A stretch of DNA of 64,000 nt from Sphingomonas zeae (GCF_014197135.1 NZ_JACIFA010000010.1:1-64000), one strand, 5' to 3'. Positions 17,309 to 24,913 are shown, counted from the first letter of the stretch. Translations and numbers: made by a program. Notes: generated by a model not told the origin, from the letters alone.

Positions 17309-18273
17309 TCATGGACGGCCTCCCCGACCTCGCCGCCTACCGCCGTTTCGTCGTGGCCTTCAGCGGCGGCAAGGACAGCCTCGCCGGCCTCCTCGTCTTA
17401 TTGACACGCGGCGTTCCTCCAGAGCGGATCGAATTGCATCACCATGAGGTGGATGGTCAGGGGCCTAGTCTCATGGATTGGCCCTGCACCCCGGCCTACG
17501 TCGACGCGCTCGCCCGCCATCTGGGCATCGACCTATATCGGTCCTGCCGGGTCGGCGGTTTCGCGCGGGAACTCGACCGGGAAAATGCGTCGACCGCGCC
17601 GATCATGTTCGACACTCCCGAGGGTTCGCGCTTTGCGGGCGGAGCCGGGCCATTGGGCACTCGTGGCCTGTTCCCGCAGGTCTCGGCCGATCTTCGGGTG
17701 CGCTGGTGCAGCCCGGCGCTCAAGATCGATGTGCTTGCGGCGGCGATCCGCAATCAAGACCGCTTTTTCGAGGGCAAGACCCTCGTTCTCACCGGGGAAC
17801 GCGCGGAGGAGAGCCCCGGTCGTGCCCGCTATGCGGCGCTCGAGTCCCATCGGACCTGGAGCCGCCGCCGCCATGTCGATCATTGGCGGCCAGTGCTCCG
17901 TTGGAGCGAGCAACAGGTGTGGGACATCATCGCGTCGGCGCGGATCAGGCCCCATCCTGCCTATCGGCTTGGCTGGGGCCGTCTCTCATGTCGATGCTGC
18001 ATTTTCGGGACGGCCGATCAGTGGGCGACCCTGCGCTTGATCTTCCCAGAAGCGTTCGAGGTCATCGCCCGCCGCGAAGCGGCGAGCGGCAGGACGATTC
18101 ATCGCGCGCTGAGCGTGACAGATCTGGCCGACCGGGGCTGCCCTTATCCGGCTGCACTCACCCATGAGGACGATCGGGCGCAGGCAGACGATCCCGTCTG
18201 GCGGCTGCCGATCACGCTTGACCCCTGGTCTTTGCCGGCAGGAGCATTCGGCGAACTGGCTGGTCCGACCTGA
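17305..18273 (+). CDS. PP-loop ATPase, PAPS-reductase-like (first)
   Basis: A 322-residue member of the adenine-nucleotide alpha-hydrolase superfamily with the PP-loop VVAFSGGKDSLAGLL (about 15-29). A Cys pair before the end of the domain (RLSCRCCIFG, about 228-237) and Arg-rich RYAALESHRTWSRRRH recall PAPS reductase and DndC-type proteins. It should adenylate a substrate, possibly with sulfur transfer; the substrate is unknown. No DndB, D or E partner is nearby. It is translationally coupled to ardC and separated by 1.8 kb from a second PP-loop protein. Confidence 0.85.
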   Translation: MIMDGLPDLAAYRRFVVAFSGGKDSLAGLLVLLTRGVPPERIELHHHEVDGQGPSLMDWPCTPAYVDALARHLGIDLYRSCRVGGFARELDRENASTAPIMFDTPEGSRFAGGAGPLGTRGLFPQVSADLRVRWCSPALKIDVLAAAIRNQDRFFEGKTLVLTGERAEESPGRARYAALESHRTWSRRRHVDHWRPVLRWSEQQVWDIIASARIRPHPAYRLGWGRLSCRCCIFGTADQWATLRLIFPEAFEVIARREAASGRTIHRALSVTDLADRGCPYPAALTHEDDRAQADDPVWRLPITLDPWSLPAGAFGELAGPT

Positions 18274-18286
18274 TCTGCGCTGGAGC

Positions 18287-18327
18287 AAGAGGAGAGGGGG
18301 CCTTCGGCGGGGTGCGCATCAATGCGC
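18287..18327 (+). promoter_or_regulatory. purine-rich structured leader, copy 4
   Basis: AAGAGGAGAGGGGGCCTTCG, GCGGGGTG and a tight hairpin (GCGCAT/ATGCGC) flanked by GGT and ACC. The first 28 bases match copy 2 almost exactly. It lies in the 72-base gap before the 209-residue hypothetical gene. Confidence 0.6.
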
Positions 18328-18345
18328 CAACCTGGAGACTGACTG

Positions 18346-18975
18346 ATGTTCTACGATACGCTCTATCGCCATAATCAGGCGCTCACTCCCGACCCAGACG
18401 CAACTATAGGCGCTGCGCTTCATGGGTTGCTGAGCGCGATCGACGACTGTCGGCGCGCCGGTAAGGCTATCGAACGGGACGCAGCAATCCTGCTTCTCAT
18501 CCGTGCGCTGGCCGGCAGCGCTGCGCGCGCCGCACCGGATGTCGCCGCTCTTGCCGCACGCTGCGCGGCCGATCGCGCAGCGATCCTCGCGCATCCGGCT
18601 CTGCTTGCCATTGCCGGCCACCGTGTCGGCGGAGACTCGATCGCCAAGCGGACCTTTCACGCGCAGGCGCGGCAGGCGCTTACGCGCGTCGCCGACGCGC
18701 TCGGTCTCGCAGCAGCGGGGTTCAAGATCGTCGTCATGGCTGGTGGCGATCATGAGGATGGCATGACCGAGCTGCGCCATGCCGACTTCACCGTCCGCGT
18801 CGTCCCGCGCGGCTTTCTTCCCGATAGCGAGGTGACCTGGTTCCGTTGCGCGCGCGGCGTGATTGCCGGCCATCCCTGTCACGGCAAGGCGGCGCTTCTC
18901 CTCGATCCCGGCGCCTTCGCCCACCGCCTCTTGGCGCTGCGCCACGCTCGCGCGCCCCTGCCAGTCGCGGCCTGA
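18346..18975 (+). CDS. hypothetical protein, Ala-rich
   Basis: A 209-residue protein that I do not recognise. It is strongly Ala-rich and helical in the first 110 residues, then has a possible beta-type C-terminal half (FKIVVMAGGDHEDGMTELRHADFTVRVVPRG). No signal peptide or membrane segment is seen. It follows a repeated structured leader and is part of the rightward module. A small hairpin (GCGCCGG/CCGGCGC at 18993-19011) lies just after its stop. Confidence 0.7.
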   Translation: MFYDTLYRHNQALTPDPDATIGAALHGLLSAIDDCRRAGKAIERDAAILLLIRALAGSAARAAPDVAALAARCAADRAAILAHPALLAIAGHRVGGDSIAKRTFHAQARQALTRVADALGLAAAGFKIVVMAGGDHEDGMTELRHADFTVRVVPRGFLPDSEVTWFRCARGVIAGHPCHGKAALLLDPGAFAHRLLALRHARAPLPVAA

Positions 18976-19030
18976 CCAGCGGCTCCATCCATGCGCCGGT
19001 TCATCCGGCGCGCAAATCAAGGAGGCTGTC

Positions 19031-19441
19031 ATGGCTGACTATTACACGCATTTCTCCTGCACGCTGGATGTGGGCAACCGCGCCAATGTCGAGCAGGCGC
19101 TTGCCTTATACGCCAATTCGCTGCCGAATGAGGATGGTCTCACCTTTCCCGATGGCTTCCGGCTCGAACCGCAGTCCGATGACAGCACCGAGCTCTGGAT
19201 CCACGATGATGGTCGAGGCGACGTAGAGCTGCTCATCAGCTTTGTGCTGCTTTGCGCCGAGACGCTCTTCCTGGAAGGGCGGTGGGGCTTCGAATATGCC
19301 CTGACAGCTTCGCGTCCGTTGCTCGATGGCTTCGGTGGGGGCGCGCATGTGGTCGATCTGTCCGACCGCAGCTCCCTCAGCTGGACGTCGACGTCGGATT
19401 GGTTGGCCGGCGTCCTGGCGGGAGGCAATGGCGATGCCTGA
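19031..19441 (+). CDS. hypothetical protein
   Basis: A 136-residue acidic protein starting at the ATG 5 bases after GGAGG. It opens ADYYTHFSCTLDVG and contains paired aromatic and acidic patches (ELWIHDDGRGDVELLI). I know no domain for it. It ends inside the next gene (8-base overlap), so the two are translationally coupled and probably act together. No catalytic motif is evident. Confidence 0.8.
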   Translation: MADYYTHFSCTLDVGNRANVEQALALYANSLPNEDGLTFPDGFRLEPQSDDSTELWIHDDGRGDVELLISFVLLCAETLFLEGRWGFEYALTASRPLLDGFGGGAHVVDLSDRSSLSWTSTSDWLAGVLAGGNGDA

Positions 19442-20078
19442 GCAGATCACCACCACCGTCTATCGGCTCCACGAGGTGTCGGCGAGCGCGAAGGATGCAG
19501 CGCGCCGCTGGTATCGGCAGGACGCACCCTGCGATGACTGGCATGAGTTTGTGTTCGACGATTTTACCCGCATTTGCGAGCTCATCGGCGTCGAACTGAA
19601 CAGCCATGCCGTTCGCCTTTATGGCGGTGGAACCCGACAGGTGCCCCGCATCTGGTTCTCAGGCTTCTCGAGCCAGGGGGATGGAGCGTGCTTTGAAGGG
19701 CGCTACTGCTACGCCAAGTCTTCGACAAAGGCGATCCGCGCCCATGCGCCGCGCGATGGCGAACTCCATCGGATTGCGGATATGTTGGCGGCGATCCAGC
19801 GGCTGAACTTCTACCAGCTCGGGGCTGGCATCACCCATCGCGGCCGCTATTACCACGAATATAGCATGACGATCGACGTCGAGCGGTCCGGTCCTGTCGA
19901 AACCGCGATGGCCGGCGGTGCCGAAGAGGTGGTGGTGGAGGCGCTGCGCGACCTCGCACGGTGGCTCTATCGCCAGCTCGAAGCCGAATATGAGTATCAG
20001 ACGGCTGACGAGCAGGTCGACGCGGCGATCATCGCCAATGACTACAGCTTCACTGATGACGGCGCGCGGTTCCCATGA
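19434..20078 (+). CDS. phage/plasmid-type protein of unknown function
   Basis: A 214-residue protein whose central block (RIWFSGFSSQGDGACFEGRY, then AIRAHAPRDGELHRIAD, then Tyr/Arg-rich and DEQVDAAIIANDYSFTDDG at the end) matches a family I have seen widely in phages and mobile elements, with no known activity. ATG at 19434 has GGAGG at 8 bases; another ATG two codons earlier is too close. It overlaps its neighbours on both sides (ATGA with the next), giving a coupled three-gene cluster with the second PP-loop protein. Confidence 0.82.
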   Translation: MPEQITTTVYRLHEVSASAKDAARRWYRQDAPCDDWHEFVFDDFTRICELIGVELNSHAVRLYGGGTRQVPRIWFSGFSSQGDGACFEGRYCYAKSSTKAIRAHAPRDGELHRIADMLAAIQRLNFYQLGAGITHRGRYYHEYSMTIDVERSGPVETAMAGGAEEVVVEALRDLARWLYRQLEAEYEYQTADEQVDAAIIANDYSFTDDGARFP

Positions 20079-21079
20079 CGCGGCCCCCTGTCATCGCGGC
20101 GTGGGGCGCCGGCGTCGATTCCACAGCGATGATCATCGAACTGGCAGAACGGGGGGAGCCCGTCGACATGGTGCTGTTCGCTGATCCCGGTTCCGAGAAG
20201 AACCAGACCTATGCCTTCATCCCGCTCTTCCGCGCCTGGATGGACGAACGCGGCATTCCCTCCGAGATCGTTCGGTATCAGCCGCGCAATTTCAAGAACT
20301 GGCCGCCCTATGCGACCATTGCCGAAAATATGCTCTCCAATGCGACGCTCCCTTCGGTCGTGTTCGGTGGGGGGTCCTGTTCGCAGAAATGGAAGGTGGC
20401 CCCCCAGGAAGCATGGACCGCGGGCTGGGAGCCAGCGCGCCGTTGCTGGGACGGAGGAGGGCAGGTCACCAAGCTGATCGGGTACGATGCCTCGGCGCGT
20501 GATACGCAGCGTTACCGCCATGCGCTCGGCTGCGAGGATCCGCGCTACCACTACCGTTATCCGTTGCGCGAATGGGGATGGGACCGCGCGCGATGCGCGG
20601 CGCGGATTGTGGCGGCGGGTTTGCCCGTTCCCCCCAAATCGAGCTGCTTCTTCTGCGGCGCGATGAAACCGGACGAAGTCATGGACCTGTCGGTCGATGA
20701 GTTGCGCGTCATTGTATTGATGGAGGCACGCGCGCGGCCACGCTTGCGCAATGTTCAGGGTCTGTGGCGCAAGCCGGTGCTTGGCTGTCGCGGTGCGACC
20801 CCCCGTCCCGGCAGCATCACCGAGTTTATCCGCGAGCGGGGGCTGCTGTCACCGTCCGAGATCGACCGGATCGTGGAAATCGCGCCAGACGAGCTCTTGG
20901 ACTTTCAGGCAGCGCAAGCCGCCCTTCCTGTCGAGAGGCGGACGCCAATGGGCGACTGGCTCTACGATTTCCAGCACGCAGCTGCAGCGATGCGCATCAC
21001 AACACGCCTGCCTGATGATCCCGAGCGTGCATCAGCCAGGTCGCGTCTTAGCCAAGGAGGACCGGGTGCCACGCTATAA
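20075..21079 (+). CDS. PP-loop ATPase, PAPS-reductase-like (second)
   Basis: A 334-residue protein with a variant PP-loop (AAWGAGVDSTAMII, about 8-21), then VLFADPGSEKNQTYAFI, a GGGSCSQKWK block and a Cys motif SSCFFCGAMKP (about 189-199) that could bind iron-sulfur or zinc. Phage genomes carry similar PAPS-reductase-domain proteins of unproven function. It differs clearly from the first PP-loop protein, so this is not a recent duplication. A nucleotide or nucleic-acid modification role is a guess. It is coupled by ATGA to the preceding gene and overlaps the next start. Confidence 0.85.
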   Translation: MTRPPVIAAWGAGVDSTAMIIELAERGEPVDMVLFADPGSEKNQTYAFIPLFRAWMDERGIPSEIVRYQPRNFKNWPPYATIAENMLSNATLPSVVFGGGSCSQKWKVAPQEAWTAGWEPARRCWDGGGQVTKLIGYDASARDTQRYRHALGCEDPRYHYRYPLREWGWDRARCAARIVAAGLPVPPKSSCFFCGAMKPDEVMDLSVDELRVIVLMEARARPRLRNVQGLWRKPVLGCRGATPRPGSITEFIRERGLLSPSEIDRIVEIAPDELLDFQAAQAALPVERRTPMGDWLYDFQHAAAAMRITTRLPDDPERASARSRLSQGGPGATL

Positions 21080-21278
21080 CCACCTTGTCACGATTGCCTT
21101 CAGCATCGTTTCGGACCACGTCGGCGGTGAGGATTTCACGCCTGCGATGCTCAAGGAGGCATTGTTCGCGCGGATCCGTGACCTCGACACCAGTACCGAC
21201 GGGGTCGAGTGGCTCGAAGCGGTCGGCGCGCCATGCGACACCTATGAGGAAGAGCCGCCTATGGTCTTTGATCGCTGA
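21066..21278 (+). CDS. small hypothetical protein
   Basis: A 70-residue protein with a GTG start, 6 bases after AAGGAGG, overlapping the end of the PP-loop gene by 14 bases. The sequence (PRYNHLVTIAFSIVSDH, then TPAMLKEALFARIRDLD) looks like a compact alpha/beta protein. It is a plausible last gene of the coupled cluster. I know no family. Confidence 0.65.
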   Translation: MPRYNHLVTIAFSIVSDHVGGEDFTPAMLKEALFARIRDLDTSTDGVEWLEAVGAPCDTYEEEPPMVFDR

Positions 21279-21770
21279 CACCAATGACGGCTGCGCAGAC
21301 GAGGGCCTACGTCGGACCATTTCGATCATGTCAGCGATCGTGACGACGTTGGGCGCAAGCACAGGCACGAACTTGCAGCATCCTCGACTATGATGACGCC
21401 ATCTCACCCTGCGTCGGTCTCGCCTTTAGATCGTCCAGTATCGGTGCGAGGAGGTCGACGCGCTTTGCACCATAGCGCGCCAGACCACTCCTGTTGGACG
21501 AGCGGCGCAGTGATCCGATCTTGAACCATTCGTTCCGACCTCGATGATCCGCTCGTGCGGACGCTGTCTGTCATGGTGCGGGCACCAGATGACGATGTCG
21601 GTGCCATGCCGGATCGGGGGTTATGACATGGCCGCGTTCAAACGGGTGACAGCGCGATCCGAAGCCCCAGATTTCGCTACGAGCGACTGCGGGGGAGATA
21701 TTGGGCTTACCGTCTGAACCGACAGCCTCGCCGCCAGAGGATGCGGCACATGGGCGGTCGCGAGGGACAG
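21279..21770. other. gene-poor stretch, no gene recognised
   Basis: About 490 bases before the structured leader of the DUF2493 gene. Frames on both strands are short, lack ribosome binding sites and have no recognisable protein. It may be decayed sequence or a long 5' untranslated region. Confidence 0.5.
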
Positions 21771-21772
21771 GC

Positions 21773-21917
21773 AACCCTTTCGCTGCGGGCCGTGTTGCCG
21801 CGTGCCGCGGCTGCCCGCTCCACCCCGCCACGAAAGGGTTTCCCTCGGCTACGCCTCGGTGCCTGACCCTCTCGATCGACCGCCCAGGAGGTGCGCATCC
21901 GGCGGAGAGGCCGCCGG
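21773..21917 (+). ncRNA. structured leader RNA candidate, class B copy 1
   Basis: Three nested perfect stems: outer AACCCTTTCG/CGAAAGGGTT (21773-21782 with 21831-21840), middle GCGGGC/GCCCGC (21785-21790 with 21813-21818), inner GCCGCG/CGCGGC around TGC (21797-21811). A further hairpin CCGGCGG/CCGCCGG (21899-21917) closes with GGT/ACC just before the start of the DUF2493 gene. The copy at 24246 preserves the fold with compensating base changes. Confidence 0.65.
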
Positions 21918-21941
21918 TTCAGAACCGAAAGGCAAGCCATC

Positions 21942-22874
21942 ATGTCTACCTCGCTAGCAGCCGCCTTGGCGGCACTGGAACTGGGCCATCTCGAACCTGT
22001 CGCCGAAGAATTGTCGGGCATGGCGCCACCGCCGACCGAGGCCCTGGAGCAAACCGTCACCGCCATCTGGAGTGACCTCTTCACGACAATGACGAACACG
22101 TCGATCGAACGCGACATCGAGGATCTCGGCTGGAGCCTGGTCAATCTCTTCCACCGCGCCGCCGCCAAGAAGCATGGGCTTGTGGACCGGCTAACCGACG
22201 ACATTCGCCTCCTCCTCGCCGAACAGGACGGCTCCGAGATCAGCACCAACGATCTGGAGGAGAAGATCGATCTCGCCAAGAAGGTCGAGGAATCCGCAGG
22301 CGCCTTCGAGGTCATGCGCGACGTCGCTGCCGCTCACTATATGCGCGAGACGGGCCGGTCCTGGGCTCCATCTTCTGGCAACCGCATTTCGCTGGGCGTC
22401 ACGGCCGCGATCGTCGACGGTAATGCCTTCCTGCGGGCACGTCGCGAACGTCGCCTCGAGGCCAATAGCGCCCGCGGCACGCCGGTTGTGTTCGCAGGTG
22501 GTCGCCTGACCTTTGCCAATGATGCCGATCTCAAGACCTTCGCTGACAATTTGCTGGCGACGCTCAACAAGGTCCGCGCCCATGTCGGTGACATGTATCT
22601 CGTCCATGGTGGTGACATGAAGGGCATCGAGCGGCTTGCGGCCTCCTGGGCCGAACAGAAGGGCATCCAGCAAGTTCGCTTCGGTCTCGATCGCAAGCTG
22701 GGGGATCGTGCTGGGTTCCGCCGCAACGAACAGATGCTGTCGCTTAAGCCCCGCTACGTCATCGCCTTCCAAGGCAATGGCGTCACTGAACGGCTCGTAA
22801 TCGAAGCCAAGGCCCGCGGTATCCGCGTTGTCGATCGCCGTGGTCGTCTGGGTACGCCGCCCTCCGCGCGATGA
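21942..22874 (+). CDS. DUF2493 (YspA-type SLOG) domain protein
   Basis: A 310-residue protein. The C-terminal about 125 residues form a DUF2493/SLOG Rossmann-like domain: VVFAGGRLTF (about 184), LVHGGDMKGIERLAASWAEQKG, RRNEQMLSLKPRYVIAFQG and TERLVIEAKARGIRV. SLOG domains bind nucleotide-like ligands. The N-terminal about 150 residues are helical and acidic (DLEEKIDLAKKVEESAG). These proteins are common on plasmids and ICEs, of unknown function. The gene has its own long structured leader and a terminator after it. The start follows AAAGG by 9 bases. Confidence 0.88.
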   Translation: MSTSLAAALAALELGHLEPVAEELSGMAPPPTEALEQTVTAIWSDLFTTMTNTSIERDIEDLGWSLVNLFHRAAAKKHGLVDRLTDDIRLLLAEQDGSEISTNDLEEKIDLAKKVEESAGAFEVMRDVAAAHYMRETGRSWAPSSGNRISLGVTAAIVDGNAFLRARRERRLEANSARGTPVVFAGGRLTFANDADLKTFADNLLATLNKVRAHVGDMYLVHGGDMKGIERLAASWAEQKGIQQVRFGLDRKLGDRAGFRRNEQMLSLKPRYVIAFQGNGVTERLVIEAKARGIRVVDRRGRLGTPPSAR

Positions 22875-22881
22875 CCTGCTC

Positions 22882-22910
22882 GGGCGCCGGTCATCCGGCG
22901 CCCTTCCCTT
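22882..22910. terminator. terminator between converging genes
   Basis: A perfect 9-base stem GGGCGCCGG-TCAT-CCGGCGCCC followed by a pyrimidine-rich TTCCCTTT tract. It sits between the DUF2493 and SIR2 genes, which converge, so it mainly ends the DUF2493 transcript. Confidence 0.7.
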
Positions 22911-22919
22911 TATGAGCGG

Positions 22920-23903
22920 TTACATCCCCCAGTGCGCGTTGGCGTAGATTTCGTCGTAGGAGGCGGCGCGGACTGGCTTTATCCCGATCTCTTCGAGGAA
23001 GAAGAGTTTGCCAGCCTGACGTTCATCGTTGGGATCGTCGACATACACGAACCAAGCGTCATGTCGGCGGTGGGCAAACTTGCGAAAATACTTGGCCCGC
23101 TCGATCAACAGCCAGCGCAGAAAGACCTCGTTCTCCTCAAGCGCCAGGCCGAAAATGAGAAGTGGGCGATTGAAGGCAACGTGCATCCATGTGCCTGCTC
23201 CCCGCCAGTCGCGCTTGTTTTTCGCCTTGAAGAGGTTCTCCTCTCCCGTCCGGTGTAACCAGCCACGGGCACGCTGCACCGATCCCATGTAATGCGTAAG
23301 CCCCAACCGGATGCTCAGCTTGTAGCGAGCCATCCCGTTGACGTGCCAGATGGCGAATGTTTCGCATGGGTCGGCAACAGGATCGTGCCCAAAATAGCAT
23401 TCCCATGGGTAAAAGCTGGTGAATTTGGGATTCGCTGGCCGGTGAAAGGATGTTAGCGCCGCCTTGCTGAGGACTTCGTCGAAGTTGGTGGTGAGGACTG
23501 GGCAATCATGGCTTTTTGCCCAGTTCATGATCGCCCGATGGTGAGGGTACGGCCGCCAATCCGCCATCTCCTCGCAAAATCCCGCTTGCAGGTCGCCGAC
23601 ACGGGCGCGCGATCGCAGCTCCAGAACATCGTAGAATTCTGTCAGCGTCGTGCCCGGGGGCACGCGGCTGATCCTGGGCGCACAATCGCGCGCGATCTTC
23701 AACAACAGTTGATCCCACGAGTTGGTGGTGGAGGCGTTGGCATAACGGTTGATGCCATTGCCGATAACAAGCGCCAGTTCGCTGCCACGCTGGGCCAGGA
23801 TCCGTTCCAATGTGGTGTCAGCCAAGTTTGTTCTGCCTCCCCCGTCGTAGCCGCCCGCTTGGCGCGTGAGCATCACGACACTCACGGCGATCGGCGTTTC
23901 CAT
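22920..23903 (-). CDS. SIR2-domain protein, putative anti-phage effector
   Basis: A 327-residue protein with the SIR2-like NAD-binding fold seen in defence NADases: LALVIGNGINRYA (about 43-55), CPVLTTNFDEVL (about 134-145) and a candidate catalytic His in AIWHVNGMARY (H188). A WLLIERAKYFRKFAHRRHDAWFVYV block near the end is typical of the SIR2_2 type. Such proteins deplete NAD during abortive infection; that function is inferred from the family. The gene is alone on its strand, inserted into the rightward module, with no partner beside it. The start is uncertain: ATG at 23873 is an alternative. Confidence 0.85.
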   Translation of the reverse strand: METPIAVSVVMLTRQAGGYDGGGRTNLADTTLERILAQRGSELALVIGNGINRYANASTTNSWDQLLLKIARDCAPRISRVPPGTTLTEFYDVLELRSRARVGDLQAGFCEEMADWRPYPHHRAIMNWAKSHDCPVLTTNFDEVLSKAALTSFHRPANPKFTSFYPWECYFGHDPVADPCETFAIWHVNGMARYKLSIRLGLTHYMGSVQRARGWLHRTGEENLFKAKNKRDWRGAGTWMHVAFNRPLLIFGLALEENEVFLRWLLIERAKYFRKFAHRRHDAWFVYVDDPNDERQAGKLFFLEEIGIKPVRAASYDEIYANAHWGM

Positions 23904-24237
23904 GCGTGTCTGGACTGGTCCATCATTGCAGGTATGCGGCGTCGGCGCGAGCCATTCGCTCCATGTGCTCAGGACTTTGCGGACCGTTTGTCGATGCGGC
24001 TGGGCAAGTGCCCGATGCCAAAGGACTGCCGCGCGCCTGCGAAACAGTGATGATGGTCGGCGTCGAGTGCGTTGGCCAAGGTCGAGCCGTGTCCGATATT
24101 AGGTTGCCCTGATGCGTGGTGATGGCAAGGGCGCCGACATTGCCAGCAGCGATGGGTGCTGCACAGGTTTCCCTAAGATCAGTCGGACGTGAGGGAGGAC
24201 CCCTTCTTCTTCACCTGACCCCTTGGTCGTCCGTCCG
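23904..24237. other. gene-poor stretch, no gene recognised
   Basis: About 330 bases upstream of the leftward SIR2 gene and before the SSB leader. It should contain the SIR2 promoter. Short overlapping frames exist but none has a credible start or a known domain. Confidence 0.5.
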
Positions 24238-24355
24238 CCGCTTCCAACCCGCGAACCTTCGGGCCGAGTTGCCGTGTGCCACGGCTGCCCGCACCACCCC
24301 TCGTTTCGGGGTTTCCCTCCGCGCCTGTGGCGCTGCGGTGGAAGCGTCGTCCTGG
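24238..24355 (+). ncRNA. structured leader RNA candidate, class B copy 2
   Basis: Inner stem GCCGTG/CACGGC around TGC (24271-24285), middle stem CGGGC/GCCCG (24260-24264 with 24287-24291), outer stem AACCC-g-CGAA/TTCG-GGGTT (24246-24255 with 24305-24313). Arms GCTTCCA and TGGAAGC at the two ends can close the whole. The fold matches the copy at 21773, including a C-G to T-A pair change in the inner stem. It precedes ssb. Confidence 0.65.
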
Positions 24356-24418
24356 CCGCCCTCTCCGGGGATCAGTCGAAGGGATCATCCCTCGACCGAC
24401 AGAAAAGGAAACCTCGAC

Positions 24419-24823
24419 ATGCAGAACCTGGTCATCCTCGCTGGCAACGTCGGCGCCACCCCGGAAGCCCGCACGACGCAGGGCGGCACCCGGATCACCC
24501 ACTTCAGCCTCGCGACCTCGCGGCCCAAGCGCGACAGCGACGGCAAGGTCATCAAGGACCGCGATGGCTACCGCGTCGAAGATACCGAATGGCACCGGAT
24601 CACCTGCTTCAACGGCATCGGAAAGACGGTCGAAGAGTATGTCGAGAAGGGCATGAAGGTGATGGTCCGCGGCCGGATCCACTACACCAGCTGGACCGAT
24701 CAGGACGACATCAAGCGCTACGGCACCGAGATCATCGCCGACGAAGTGACCTTCCTCACCCGCGCCAAACCGGCGGATCGCTCGGGCAACGACATGCCGG
24801 ATGACGAAGAAATTCCCTTCTGA
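24419..24823 (+). CDS. ssb: single-stranded DNA-binding protein
   Basis: A 134-residue SSB with a full OB-fold (MQNLVILAGNVGATPE; THFSLATSR; DTEWHRITCFN; VEKGMKVMVRGRI) and the classical acidic tail ending DDEEIPF, which recruits replication and repair proteins. AAAAGGAAA precedes the ATG. Plasmid SSBs coat the transferred strand and dampen the recipient SOS response. It is monocistronic, with a structured leader and a strong terminator. The contrast with the tail-less SSB at 8432 suggests the two have different jobs. Confidence 0.95.
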   Translation: MQNLVILAGNVGATPEARTTQGGTRITHFSLATSRPKRDSDGKVIKDRDGYRVEDTEWHRITCFNGIGKTVEEYVEKGMKVMVRGRIHYTSWTDQDDIKRYGTEIIADEVTFLTRAKPADRSGNDMPDDEEIPF

Positions 24824-24832
24824 AAACGGATC

Positions 24833-24865
24833 GGCCCGGTGGCAGATGCCACCGGGCCTTTTTTA
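24833..24865 (+). terminator. Rho-independent terminator of ssb
   Basis: A perfect 11-base stem GGCCCGGTGGC-AGAT-GCCACCGGGCC followed by TTTTTTAT, 9 bases after the ssb stop. Confidence 0.95.
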
Positions 24866-24913
24866 TATGGTGATTGGCACACCGGAGGATTCTGCTCGGC
24901 GCCTTCTTCGACT

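Noticed and set aside
17305-21079. PP-loop proteins considered as DndC of a phosphorothioation system
   Set aside because: No DndB, DndD, DndE or cysteine desulfurase is nearby and the two proteins differ from DndC in length and Cys pattern.
21773-21917. Class B leader considered as a transcription terminator only
   Set aside because: There is no T-run after the stem, and the nested stems with pair-preserving changes in the second copy point to a folded leader.
21942-23903. DUF2493 (SLOG) next to SIR2, considered as a Thoeris-like SIR2-SLOG pair
   Set aside because: The genes converge with a terminator between them, no TIR gene is present, and the DUF2493 gene belongs by direction and leader to the establishment module.
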